64,000 nt of DNA, taken from assembly GCA_033085395.1 (NCBI GenBank), contig JANQBS010000093.1:62001-126000 (forward strand), given 5' to 3'. Shown one piece after another: positions 19,601 to 31,715 of the stretch (its first letter is position 1; each line of letters begins with the position of its first letter). The DNA comes from Xanthoparmelia taractica (Eukaryota > Ascomycota > Lecanoromycetes > Lecanorales > Parmeliaceae). The notes below the pieces were generated by a model that was not told where the DNA came from, did not search any database, and saw only the letters and a program-made list of their open reading frames with translations. Both the position numbers and the translations under genes were made by a program.

Positions 19601-22600
19601 CTTTCGGTGTCAACTTCAAGGATGTATTCATAGCATTGGGCCAAATGAAAGCGACTACACCGATGGGCGGTGAGTGTTCCGGAACTGTCACAGCCGTTGG
19701 TTCTCGTTGTCAAACGCGATTCCGAGTCGGCGATCGAGTCTGCGCTTGGTATGCAACAGCCTACGCGAACCATGCTCGAGCGAGAGCGAGCAACACTTCC
19801 CGCATACCGAACTCAATGTCCTTCATCACAGCAGCGTCGATGCCCGTGATATTCCTGACTGCTTACTACGGTCTTGTGGAGCTAGCAAATCTTCAGAAAG
19901 ATCAAACAGTGCTCATACACTCGGCAGCTGGTGGAGTAGGGCAAGCGGCCATTCAAATCGCACAGCTCCTTGGAGCGAAGATCTTTGCGACAGTCGGCAG
20001 CCTTTCCAAACGCCAAGAACTCGTCGACAAGTTTGCAATTCCGGCGAGCCAGATATTTTCCAACAAGTCTAGAGCCTTCAAGAAGGGACTGCTTCGAATG
20101 ACTGGAGGTGAAGGAGTGGACGTCATTTTGAACTCGCTGTCTGGTGAAGCCTTACTGGATAGCTGGGACTGCATCGCAAAATTTGGCACTTTCATCGAAA
20201 TCGGAAAATCAGACATCTATCGCAACAGCCAATTGGGTATGAAGCCTTTTGAGAGAAACGTAAAATTCGCCTCGCTTGACCTGGTCGGCTTAGCAGATCA
20301 CCGTCCTGAGACGATGCGCGCCGTTTTTGAAAAGATCATTTCGATGTTCGAGAGCGGGGTTCTGACCGCTGTTCAACCGGTCACGACAATGGCAATAGCA
20401 GACATTGAGGACGCATTCAGGTTGATCCAAAGCCGCAAGCATACCGGCAAAGTGGTATTGACGGTTGAGGAAGAGACCAAGGTGAAAGCCCTCCCACCTC
20501 CAAATGAACCGATGCATCTAGAAGGGCGTGGCACCTATGTTATAGCTGGTGGGTTGGGAGGTCTAGGTCAGAAGATCATCCATTTTCTTGCTAATCACGG
20601 GGCCAAGGATATCCTGGTGCTCTCACGAAGGCATCTTGGTGAAAGAGAACAGTATAAGCTCGAACAAGAGCTTTCTTCCTCTGGAGCTAGAGTTCGCATT
20701 GAAGCCTGCGATATCGCGAATCTGAAAGAGTTGCAATGCGTAGCTGCTCGTTGTTTGAGGAGCATGCCGCCTGTCAAAGGTGTTATTCAGGCTGCTATGG
20801 TGCTTCAAGTGCGTACTATTTCACTTTTTATCCTTGCTTAGCTGACCCAGGTAGGACCGAATCCTGGAACAGATGAGCTTTGATGACTTCAGCACCGCGG
20901 TGCAGCCAAAAGTTTCAGGAACTAAATCTCTGGACGAAGTGTTCGACAACCCCTCACTTGACTTTTTTGTCATGTTATCTTCGATTGCGAGTATAGCAGG
21001 TCCAAGGTCACAAGCCAACTACGCGGCCGGCAACGCCTTTCAGGATGAGCTAGCACACAGCCGACCGGATTCCAAAGCCCACTATCTCTCCTTGAACCTT
21101 GGCATGATAGACGAGTCGGATGTCATAGCTTCCAACCCAGAACTGCGACGAAGTGCGATCCGAGCAGGCTGCATTCCGCTTCAACTGAGCGAGCTTTTTG
21201 CGCTCTTGGAATACGCGCTGAGTTCACAGGCTCGTCAGGAAAAGCAGAGCCAGGTGGCCATTGGGTTTGACAGACAGTCTCTTTTGGAGTCGCAACGTTC
21301 CGGGCTTCTTGACATTCCTTTATTCAGCCATCTCGTGGTTAATACCAACAAAAATGACGTTTCTTCTATAGTACCGGGTTCGAAGCCTGTCGATAAGGCC
21401 ATTGTTGATGCGGAAGACCTCGATGAAGTCCATGATATTGTCGCTGCAGCTATTGCTAAACAAATATCCGCCCTCTTAGCTATAGACGTCGACAATATAA
21501 ACCTCGACTCACCCATAGAGAATCTGGGCCTTGATTCTCTCATTGCAATCGAGTTAAAAGCGTGGATCACTCGGACGCTTCAAGCGGCTATGCAAACCTC
21601 GGAAATCCTGGACACAGCAAACATCCGATCATTGGCAATGACGGTAGCTAAGAGATCAAGCCTTGTCACCGTGAACCAGGAACAGACTGTCTCCAACGCT
21701 GGTCAAGCAAACGCAGCAATGAAAGACAGGACAATGGCTACTCAGTGTAAAGTCTCACAGTCAACAGGTCTTCCTTTACTCCCTCTTGCGGATTTGAAGA
21801 CCACCCTTGAATTCTACTTGTACACCATCTCCCCCTTTTGCTCAGGAGAAGAATACCAGAAGACTTCAAATGCAGTACAGGAATTCCTAAGACCAGGTGG
21901 GCTTGGACTACAACTGCAAAGCCGCCTCCAGGAGAGAGTGAACGACGACCAGATTGACAATTGGCTCTTTGACTTATACAACCAACACGTGTATCTCAAG
22001 CAGCGGGCCCCCATTGTTCCCTGTGGCAACTTCTTCGGCTGTCATACTGCGACGGAGATCCAACACGGTCAAGCGGATCGAGCTGCTGTCATTTCCAAAG
22101 CCGCTTTTGAGTTCAAGCAAAGTCTCGAGAATGGTGAGGTCAGCCCTGACCTTCTGAATGAGCAACCGCTGTGTATGAACACATTGCAATGGCTCTTTCA
22201 TTCCATCCGGGAACCTCATAAGGGGGTGGACCAGATGAGAAAGTTTCCCAGCAATGACTATATCATAGCTATGAGGCGCGGGCACTTCTTCAAGATTGAA
22301 CTCAGACATGCAGACGGAAACGTTCCGTTAAAGAGCTTGAGAGCCGCTTTCCAAGGAATTCTTGATCGCAGACTTGAGGAAGCACCTCCTATCACTGCTC
22401 TAACAGCAGACGAACGGGATAGCTGGACAGAGGTACGTTCCATATTCCTTCTTTGCCGTGGTAGAAAGCTAATTGTTTAGATACGTCCAAGAGTCAAGGC
22501 CATCAACGACGCAAACCAAGCACTCGTACAGATGATTGAAGCCTCGGCTTTTATCGTCTGTCTAGACGAGGGCTCACCCAGCACATCGACGGAACGCTCC

Positions 22601-23566
22601 AATCATTTCCTCTGGGGGGATGTGAGGAATCGGTGGAATGACAAACCCCTACAGTTTGCGGTGTGCGAGAATGGAGTCTCCGCGTATATCTGCGAGCACT
22701 CGCTGATTGATGGGACGACACTCCGAAAGCTCAGCAACCCCATCAAGCAAGCAATCAAGCAATATGAGCCAAACGCCGACTGCGAAAACGGCCCACAAAT
22801 TGCCACAGTCGCACCGCTGGAAGGGTACACTTTCGCATCAGATAAAACGATTGACAATGAAATCGAACGCGTCGAGCAGCGCTTCCGCTCCAACATCCGC
22901 AAAACCGACTACGTCCACTTCTCTTGCCCAACTTTCGGCGGTTCCTTCCTTAAACTCCACAGCTGCGCCGCAAAGACGGGATTCCAGCTCGTCATCCAAC
23001 TAGCCTCACTCCTCTACTTCGGGTACAACCCTCCGTCGTGGGAAACCATAACCATGCGCACCTTCGACAAAGGCCGCGTCGACATCATCCAAACCGTCCT
23101 CCCCGAAATCGCCGAATTCTGCACCGCCATACGCTCCTCCTGCTCCTCCTCCTCCTCCACCACCGCCGCCCTCCCCACAACCAAACTCCGCGACCTTTTC
23201 CACAAAGCCGCAAAAGCCCACACGAGCGCCGTCACGCGCATCAGCCGCGGCCGTGGCTTCGCGCACCACCTGTACGCCTTGCAGGAAGTGAGGAAGGAGG
23301 GTGAAGAAGTCCCAGCTTTGTTCAAGGATCCCATGTATAGAAAGACGCGACCGGGCAAGATCATGACGGATTGCGTCGATTGGGAGGACGCGATTTCGGA
23401 GGGCGGGTATGTGATGGAGGATCCGGAGCACGTGTGGGTGCATTATCAGGTCGATGAGGAGCGGTGTCGCTTTGCGATAAAGGCGCCTTTGGGTAGGGCG
23501 GCGGAGTTTATTGGGAAATTGGAGGTCGCGGCGGCGGCGGTGAAGGGGTTGTTGGAGGGGGAGTGA
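13666..23566 (+). CDS. highly reducing polyketide synthase with C-terminal carnitine acyltransferase domain
   Basis: An iterative type I PKS of 3193 residues. Exons are 13666-14330, 14384-14909, 14966-15044, 15107-18658, 18713-20808, 20855-22432 and 22481-23566. Introns are 46-62 bp and the exon sum is 9582 nt, an exact multiple of three. Domain order: KS (Cys179 in 'DTGCSGG', His314 in 'EAHGTGT', His354 in 'NIGHLES'); malonyl-AT ('GQGAQW', Ser676 in 'GHSSGE'); DH (His1005 in 'RDHAVDNSIIFPG', Asp1205 in 'HPATLDALFH'); C-methyltransferase ('EIGAGTGGTT' from residue 1479); ER ('SAAGGVGQAA' near 2012); KR ('GGLGGLG' near 2220, Tyr2362 in 'QANYAAGNAF'); ACP (Ser2534 in 'LGLDSL'). From about 2610 to the end lies a choline/carnitine acyltransferase fold with catalytic His2905 in 'CEHSLIDGT' and 'FDKGRVDIIQT' as the family's GR-[TV]-[DE] block. 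No thioesterase or reductase follows, so the acyltransferase probably releases the reduced, methylated chain onto an alcohol. All catalytic residues look intact. Confidence 0.95.
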
Positions 23567-23912
23567 GATGTGGGAGTATTGTGGGGATCCGGTTCAATCC
23601 AGCCATCTGATTACTCTCTAGAGCTCTTCACGCCAAGACTGAGACGCCTTGATCTTTCCCCCTCTTGGGTTCTCCGTCTTATCTTGAATGCCTGCACCGC
23701 GATAGGTCTCTGTCATCGAACTCGGTGGCTTTCATCCAGGCGCCCTCCTTCAGCTTACATGTAGTCGAGGGGGGAGGAGGGAAGGCAGGGCTCCTGACGG
23801 CTTTTATTCGGCGCTTGGTTTCACTTTAGCGCACTTCGTATCCTCGCTTGGTTGTACCAGATGCCTAAAATAATATATCCATCCAAGTCACCATCTATCT
23901 TCCACATCATCA

Positions 23913-23936
23913 TTACTACTACTACTACTACTACTA
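23913..23936. repeat. trinucleotide microsatellite (TAC/ACT)n
   Basis: About eight uninterrupted TAC units in the PKS 3' intergenic region. Confidence 0.9.
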
Positions 23937-24073
23937 TGCTTCATCCCCCACCAAATCTTACAAAGAAGACACAAAGTTAACATCAAATCCGAGCTAATCC
24001 GTTGGACAACATCAGATAGGCAGGGGAGGATAACGAAGGGTGGCATAGTGTCGTGTATAGTGTAAGGTATGTC

Positions 24074-24138
24074 CCTCCTCCTCCTCCTCCTCCTCCTCCT
24101 CCTCCTCCTCCTCCTCCTCCTTCTCCTTCTCCTCCTCC
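24074..24138. repeat. trinucleotide microsatellite (CTC)n
   Basis: About 21 CTC/TTC units, pure at first and then interrupted by CTT. It produces a spurious poly-Arg frame on the minus strand. Confidence 0.9.
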
Positions 24139-24929
24139 TATTCCTCAATCTTCTCTCCCTCCTCTTCCACAATCAAACCTTGTAAATAAGAGACTCTTTG
24201 AGATAAATGTGTAATTAATTGTATGGCCAGTAGAGATAGGTAGACGAGAGCTGCGTTGGCGAAACCTGCTGCGCGAGTAGGTGGTGGAGGAGACGTAGGG
24301 TTGTGGATGATGACTCGGACAGGGGTGGGAACGAGGATGAAAAAGAAGGTTGGGAAGGAGGAGAGGTGATGAGCTCTGCGACGGGATTTTCGATGGCTTT
24401 TGCTACGGTACGGTTCGCTATGCTACTCTTTGCAATGGTATGTGATGCTATGCTGTACTGTGCCATTCTTTGCTAATCATGCTAATCATGCTGTGCGATG
24501 CTATACTATGCTATGCTAATCTTGGACTTAGGAAAGGACTGTCTCTCAGGAAAATCTTACATGAATGTGTGTACAGGAATTTCAGGGTTGTGGATATTGA
24601 ATCGAAAAGGAAGAAGAGAAGAAGTGAAGAAGTAGCAAGAAGATACAGTAACAAGCTCTAGGCCAGGGTAATCCGACGCTCTGCCCGCTGTACTCTGCCA
24701 TGCTATTCTTTTCTCGTACTACCAGGGAGAGGAGTGTCTCGAGGGCGAAACCTTGCATGCGTGTGGTGAAGGAGAGGTCCAGGAATGTGGATCATCAATT
24801 CGAAAAAGAAGAAGAAGAAGAAGTAATAAACCCTAGGCCAGGGTACTCGACGCTATGCTCTGCTCTGCTGTTCTGTTCCCGAGCCATGCAGAAACCTCTT
24901 CCTTGTGCTCTTGTAGATGAGGGATGCGC
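24139..24929. other. intergenic, simple repeats, no gene recognised
   Basis: Low-complexity sequence with short direct repeats, for example a duplicated TGCTAATCA at 24471-24489 and GAAGAAGAAGAA near 24807. Two segments, near 24660 and 24836, both run 'CTAGGCCAGGGTA' into a 'CGACGCT(A)TGC' stretch, suggesting a local duplication. No gene seen. Confidence 0.5.
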
Positions 24930-26382
24930 TTATAAGCTGCTCTGTCCTTGATGCATGTACAGGAGCGCTTCGGTGGCGGTTCTTTCTATGCTGGTGTAGG
25001 AGCTGTATGGGCCCGGATAATCGCTCGGAAAAAAGGAAGAAGAAGAACCAGTTGTAAGAAGCTCCGGATCGTATCGTTCTTCGAGGCCGATGGATGGCGA
25101 ACGATTTGAGTAAGATTCGCGTTGGCGGTGGTAGTCATCTGATGCGGAAACTGCCGGCTGGAGTGCGCGGTACTGGTGGCTGCTGAGTGGAAGTTGATCT
25201 TCCATTGCAGAATTATCGAATCCGAGATCGCTAATGTCGTAGTCCAGGGCCTGTAGTAGTTCATTCGTCTGCGAATTTTGGAGCTGCATACTATTTTCGA
25301 GGTCAGGCTGAGTGGATAAGCAATAAGGAAGTGAAGATATATTATTCTTACTCGATTTCGCGATATCTATGCCTTGTGTTTCGAAACACACATGCATCGT
25401 CCCATCGCGCGCCCGTAGGGTTGCCGTTCCTATCCACGCATTTTGGGAAATGGGACTGAACATGGTACGCGTTTGCACTCAAGCTGCCACAGATGGGACA
25501 TACGAACCTGTGATTTCCGCTCGCAGCGTGGTTTAGTGGAACTGGTATCGTCCCGGGAGGCAGCTTTGACGGGATAACGATGCCGTTCACGGCAGCGAGG
25601 CGCTCATGGTAGCGAGATTGTCGCTCATCTCGCTGCTGCTTGTTTCGTAGCCGGCTTTTTGGGAGATTCTTTCGCTGCTGCTTCTGCTCCGCTGTAGGGT
25701 GAGAACACACATCGTCCCATCGCGCCCCGGTGGGATTGCCGTTCGCCTCGACACAGTTTGGGAAATGGGACTGCAAAGTGTAGGCCGTCTGATATAGACC
25801 GTCGCAGATCGGACATGTGTACGTGCGTCCTTCGCTTATGTCGTGATTCATTCGGATCGGTGGCGCGCCTAGAGCGAGCTTGGATAGGATAACGATGCCG
25901 TTGACGGCAACGAGGCGCTCATAGTGGTCATCTCGCCGTTGCTGTTGGTGCTGTGCTGTAGGTTGAGTATGGACGAATTGGGTCAAGTCAATGGGGTTGT
26001 CGGTATCGGTATCAGCACTGTGTCATGTCAGGACGGTCCGCAAGCTTGAAGATTAGCATTGCAGCCTATCTCACCTCTCGCCTATATCGTCATGCTTCCG
26101 CTTTCGCTGGTCAGGTCGCGGCACATAGTTGAAATTATCGTCCCAATGTGCGCCTGTAGGGTTCCCATTTCTCTTTACACATACCACAAAGTGTGAACGG
26201 ATTTCAAGCGGTCTCGTAGTGGCGTGGCCGCAGATCGGACATATCTTAGTTCTAATATCGTCTAGTTCTGCGATGGTGGGGCGCGACGGGCGTGGTTTTG
26301 ATGGTTGTTGTCCTGCTGGGTGCGGTGAAGGTATAACTACTCCACTGACTTGTGCGAGTTGCTGCTCGAATGATAGCACCAT
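24930..26382 (-). CDS. protein with three tandem CX2CX12HX3C zinc-finger modules
   Basis: Three exons: 26382-26075, 26017-25352 and 25290-24930. They total 1335 nt, giving 444 residues in a consistent frame. Three copies of a C2HC finger occur, with ligands at C48/C51/H64/C68, C171/C174/H187/C191 and C276/C279/H292/C296. Each begins 'CPIC' and contains 'SHF' before the last Cys. Each is followed by 'NGNPTGA(R/H)WDD' and preceded by a weaker repeat of the form 'E-x-L-A-x-V-x-G-(V/I)-V-I'. So a module of roughly 75-100 residues is present three times. I recall 'NGNPTGARWDD' fingers in uncharacterised fungal proteins, but no function. The C-terminal 130 residues are Ser/Tyr/Gln-rich and probably disordered, as in transcription regulators. 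The protein may bind nucleic acid or protein, and this is inference. It lies 1.4 kb downstream of the PKS, convergent to it. Confidence 0.8.
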
Positions 26383-28978
26383 GGTCGGTGACCTCAGATG
26401 GACTGCGAGCTGAGGAAGAGACCTTTTATTGATAGATTGGGAGGTGAAAGGAGAGATTAAAACGTACGAACGAGGAGTACATTGGCGGTCACAGCATCAA
26501 GAGCAGTCGATGAAGTACGTTTGCCGAAGTAGTTAGGAAATGGTGAGTCAAAGACCTCGGTGTTGTTGTGTATTCTGTGGTGAAAATGGCCCTATAAGGC
26601 GTAGCGTCTTCATGCTGACCTATAGGACGTTTACTCACTTGTCCTACGCTTTCCCTATATCTTTCGTTGTTCCAGCTGAATGCATTCTGTACTAGACTTC
26701 ATAGTCACGGAACCTCAAAATCGATTGGCATGAGAGCTCTGTTGGCCGTATGTGAGGCTTCTTTGGGTACAATGCTCACTCTTATCGATCACGAATCTCG
26801 GCGTTCATTTGCCTCACAGTAGGAAGCTGTGTAGAGCTTTCAATCGGAAGGATGTGGATTGAGAGCTTGATCACCTCGTGGACTTGGGTGCCGAGAAGGA
26901 GCATCTCAAAGTCCAGATTCTCTCATATCACTTCGGTATGGTCGAGTGTCCCCATTAATGTACGAATCGAGAATCACACCTCACATCTACATACGCAGAG
27001 CAACCAACATATAGCTTTTCTTCGCTATAACCTACCTACTTTGCCAATCCACTCATTGCCCAAGACGAAAAACCTAGGGACATCACTTTGAGCTCGCTCG
27101 CGAACCGGTGCCGAATCTCAACTGTAGTCGGATAGTCGATGCTCAAAGCAGTCATGGGCTGACTCGTACCAAAAGCTTCTTCTGATACACATAGAGTCGT
27201 TGCTACCTTCTCAACCAGCACGAGCAAGCCAGCATATTTCACAGCAGCAGTGCCTTGAGGCTGCATTTGCACAGCAGCGATATCGAATGTGTCCGTCTCG
27301 TACAAAGGAGAAAAAAGAGATCGTCATCTTCATCCAGCTCGATTTGTCCAGCCCTGTGGGTTTTCAGAGACGCTGGCGTAGGTCAGCCGGCTGACTATTC
27401 GCGCGTCGTCGATGGGGTCACGGACGCAGTCAAGTACGAGTACTTATTGAGGCCTCTACTGCAGCCAATTTCAACTGTGCAGCTTGAGAACCCTCTAAGT
27501 TGCAGCACGTCTGAATTTGGTCATTGAAAGAAGGTTAGGAGTCTTTTTGTCGCCCGCTTACCCGCCTAACTCCGATCCCGTGTTCGTTCCCCCACTGGTA
27601 GTTTTCAAGCCGCCTTACAGGACGCTCTGACAGCTATTGCTACGTCCTCAAGCTGCGTGTTTCTGCCCCTCACATTTTCATTTCTGGAGGTTCTGCATGT
27701 GAAAACCCTGGCCGTTGGTCTCCAGCGCCATTTACATAGGCGAAAAAAATGCCGACCTTTTCCTGAAACGCTCGGCGGCATCGCTTCAAAACCCTTAACT
27801 TGACCTTACTATTCAGCTAAAACATGATGCAAGCTCATCCCAGTTTCCAAAACAGAGGACACCGCTTGCGAACTCGTCTAGTGGGCCTTGCGCACGTAAC
27901 CCGCCGTGACGGCTATTGGTATCCCATCCATACATACATATCGCCATTCCATCATCCTTTCCCAATCACCGCGCTATTGTAGGTTCCAGTATAGCATACC
28001 AGTAACATGTTGCGCATTTGTAATTTTTTGTTCTTAAATTTTTTTCATAAGAAGGAGTTGGAGATCTTGAAAGTACTTCGCGACCAGGGCGTCAAAGTTT
28101 GCAGCTGATAATAGAAAAGCGAGAGGATAATCAAGTAGATTCTCTACAAGCTCTCTAATGCAGCACACGGCGCAGACACACTTGTCGGTGCGGCCTGTCT
28201 AAAGCCGAAGAGGGTGCTGTAGATGCTGTACAGCCAAGTCTGTGCAAGGTATCCAAAGGCACTGCAGAGAATGAGTAGTTTGGCAGTGTCTTGATGGTCT
28301 GTCTGTCAGATAGGTTCCTTAATTTACTACCGAGGGCACGCCAATACGTTCGGTGGGCCAGTTACTTAGTTATCTGCCCAAGGTGGATATTTAAACAGTG
28401 CGTGAATACAGCTATTATGTACTTTATTGGTTTATCTTTCGCATCAGACAGTGAGCAGGATATCGTTTTAAAATACAGAGTCAACGAAATTTGGCACTTA
28501 CTGAAATACAGTAATCTCAAGACGAAAGGAGGAAAATGGACTGTGCTTCTTTTTCGATCACAGGATGGAGAGCAGGGAGGTGGTGGGTCTTTGGATTATG
28601 GGGGTTCGATGGTACAACTCATGACGGCATAGTCGATTTTTTCAATGTGGATGGAATGGGTTTGGTAATGGTTGGCTTGGGAATGCAAGGTGTGAAATAG
28701 CGTAAGGGTTGCATGATCTTGTAGGGCAATGGGGAAGGGATAATGGTAGACAGGCACACGTAGAGATGATCGTATGTCGCGCTTGTGTCGTGCATCATGC
28801 TGAATACACACTCTATCTTTTATTCGTCGGAAGCGGTAATGAGATTCATTGGTCTTGACCACAGTTGCATGCCATCACCGGGCACATGCGCGTCGGATCT
28901 CCTTGCATGTTTCCTAGAGCAACACATGTTGTATAGCCGGCCAAACCTCCCTCTATCCATCTTTTCAGGTTCCTCCCC
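26383..28978. other. intergenic, no gene recognised
   Basis: About 2.6 kb between the starts/ends of two minus-strand genes. Short frames exist (for example 26852-27091 and 28291-28632) but have no motif, no splice partners that I could support and no clear start context. The section 28010-28060 is AT-rich. Confidence 0.45.
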
Positions 28979-30413
28979 TCACAACATCTGCCCTTCCTCA
29001 AACTTGTGCATCTGAGGAGCGCGGAGACTGCCAGCTTCCAATTTAGCGCAATTCAAAGATTCCGTGTTGGCACTGTTGCTGCGAAGTGACGAGCGCGACA
29101 TCATGGCGCGCAGACTGGAGAATATGTTCCTCGCGGGCCTATCCGTGAAGATGGGCCGTAGCAAAGGCAGGCAGGCGCCTACGATGCCGAGTGATGATTC
29201 GACCATGGGCCAGTACACGGTGGGCGTGAGTAGATCTTTCTGGTGGTCAGCGAGGTGCGGTGTGCTAGGGTGCGACGGAAGACGTACATGTGAGATCTTC
29301 GTTTCCTGCAGCGGTGTCTGGAGGTTTGTAGTGGTCAGTATCCTCTGAGGCTGTTGATTGAGGAAGGTGGGTGGGGACGGGGAGCACTTACTGTAGAAGA
29401 TTCTATGGAAGACTACCAACTTTGCGGCCCCTGCGCAGACAACACTAAAAACTATGAGCGTACTAAATATAGACCTTGAAGAAGACTTACAGGGCTCCCA
29501 GCTGGAATTTAAGAACCACGAAGAATTTGCGCATCGGAGCCATCTGAAGTCTCCAGAGCTGGTCCAAATTAGCAGACGTTCGGAGTGAAAGCAAGTTCAC
29601 ATACCCAGGGTAGAGGCATTGAAAGGATCACAACGTCGGTGAATACGTCGGACCAAGCTTGCACCAGGTACATCATTGTTGTTCTGATGCAAGTGCCGGG
29701 AGCTGCACCTAAGCTGCTCCAGTTTTCAGAGATGGGCAAGCACTGTAGCAGGTTTGCTGCAAAGAAAGCAATGGTCCATATACTGGCCAACCCGATCATG
29801 ACCCATGAGATGACGGAGAACGTCCTCGTAATGAAGATTCTGGCACGAAGGTTAGCCTGCCTTGATGTCCCGGTCCAAAACAAACAAATATATTACCTTC
29901 GATAGAATAGGATCACCGCGAGTTTTGTGAGCCCAAATGTTAGCGTCTGCGTCAGTTGCGAGATAAAGATGATCTGTGATTGTTAAGGTCTGCATCAGGG
30001 GGAAAACCAGCTAGGATGATCAGGACCTACTTTGAACAATACTTCGACACCGCTATCGAATACCGGCATGCCGTCAAGCGTGATCTGGGTATGTCTACCA
30101 AGGCTTCCGATGGCAGCGCCTGCATATTTCAGCTCAAGGAATTTGTGGGCTATGCAAAGCTGAGGTAACTTACCAACGAACATGCAAACCCCCGTAGCGA
30201 TGGTGGAGACCTTTTCAAAAGACTGTTAGTCTAGTCGTCTAGACAGCGAGACCACAAGAGAAATATTACCAAGGCAAGCACAACCGAATAGTCGTCCCAC
30301 GATGGTCGAACTCTTTTAATCCGTCGAGAGTAAAATCGCAGAGCAGTCGCCAAGATTGCCAAGACGGTCAATACAGTAGCCAAGGCATACATCTTCCCTG
30401 GTGTTTCACCCAT
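28979..30413 (-). CDS. Pth11-like integral membrane protein (fungal rhodopsin domain), nine exons
   Basis: Exons: 30413-30270, 30210-30174, 30119-30031, 29973-29897, 29839-29605, 29558-29491, 29444-29392, 29344-29288 and 29235-28979. They sum to 1017 nt, an exact multiple of three, giving 338 residues. Family hallmarks in order are 'RRIKRVRPSWDDYSVVLAL' after helix 1, 'SLGRH' in the loop, 'FGLTKLAVILFYRRIF' in a central helix, 'NWSS...GTCI' in the long extracellular loop, 'DVFTDVVILSMPLPW' in a helix, and 'VYWPMVESSLGIVGACLP' in the last helix. A Ser/Arg-rich cytosolic tail follows. It is a probable plasma-membrane G-protein-coupled sensor. The start is the ATG at 30413, which leaves a short N-terminus, and a further upstream exon is possible. 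It is a distant homologue of the receptor at 10.6 kb, with a different intron pattern. Confidence 0.88.
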
Positions 30414-31715
30414 GACTTGCAATAGTCTGGGAGTCTAGGAGCGAGACTTGCTGCGAAAACGAAAAAGAAATTGCAAAGCGCAGTTCCTAAGAGATAGAAA
30501 TCGAGAGGATTCCAAGTCTTCGGAGCCAGATACACGTGGGAAAAGAAAGAACAAGAGCGACTTGATATATGCATTGAGGGAGCAAGGAACTCCGGCTGGA
30601 ATGCAGCGCGGTTCACCTACCCGGGATGCCCAGCATGCAAGTCGCAAGAGCTGAGGTTCAGGATTTCGATTTGGCAGGCAGCGACAATGATCAGACATCG
30701 GTAAGTAAGACCATACATATTTGTGCACTGCCTCAAGCAATCTTATAGTAGTTAGCCAGAAGACGACGTTCGAGGCAGTCTGCATGAAATGTCAATCCAG
30801 ATGTTGAAGCTTCAAATCTACTGGACGAATTCCGGTTCCCGAGGCAAGTTGCGTGCCGAGGTCGTTTGGCGCAGGGCCTATCATTGACGACAGGTTCCAC
30901 ATATCCCATATCCTCGGTCAGCGCACCAGAGCCGTCTCACGTCCTGCATCAAATTGATGGCGGTCAACGATTTTCTGGTATATCTTGAGCCCGTAGCTGT
31001 TCTGAGGTAAGAAGTAAGAAACGGAGGGAAAAGCTGACTGTGTGTGTGTGTCTGTCTTGGCAAAGTGGGACCCCCAAGGCCAGCTGAGAGTTCGACCTCC
31101 GTATACTATTATAGAGTATTGGTTGTGTCAGCCCTGACAGGCTGTTGTTGATACAAAAGTTCATTTACTTGCTTGCAGCCAATAAGAATCCAGAATGACT
31201 AAGCAGTCTTGGCATTTTGCCACTATTCTAGATAGACTCGTGCTTGCTAGACACACTCAGATAGTCACTCAATCAACTACATTCCTACTCAGACACGTCC
31301 ATATCAGGTCTGACAGGTTGATAATTGGCTCGGTGACTTTTTGCCAACCTCCATATCGCCAGAAATGTGACCGCTGTCTACGTACCTTGTCTTTCGTATA
31401 CGAGGTCTCAGCCACCATACTCTTTGTTTTTTCGTTTTTTATTTCCTTTTTCTGGGAGATGGATCCCCCCAATTTGAGCGTCTATGGCAAGGCGTACTGC
31501 GTGAAGTTGATAGCCTGAGTTGAAATGCTGGAAGCCCAGTGGGGAATTCTCGAAGTGCCAAGGTTCATTGAAGTAATATATAACGACCAAGCTCACACAC
31601 GAATACAGGCATTCTCGAACAGTTACTTCCCACTACTTCTTTATCTCTTCAAGAACCTTCACTCATCAGATATCTTCAAGATCGAACCACCAGCTTGACA
31701 TTCCATCCGACAACC
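30414..31715. other. intergenic, no gene recognised
   Basis: Divergent promoter region between the receptor gene and the repeat-peptide gene. Holds a short (TG)n run near 31040 and only unsupported frames. Confidence 0.5.

Noticed and set aside
23006..23443. Gly-rich minus-strand frames
   Set aside because: Antisense to the last PKS exon, which has clear acyltransferase motifs.
23888..24172. Minus-strand arginine-rich coding frame
   Set aside because: It is the translation of the (CTC)n microsatellite.
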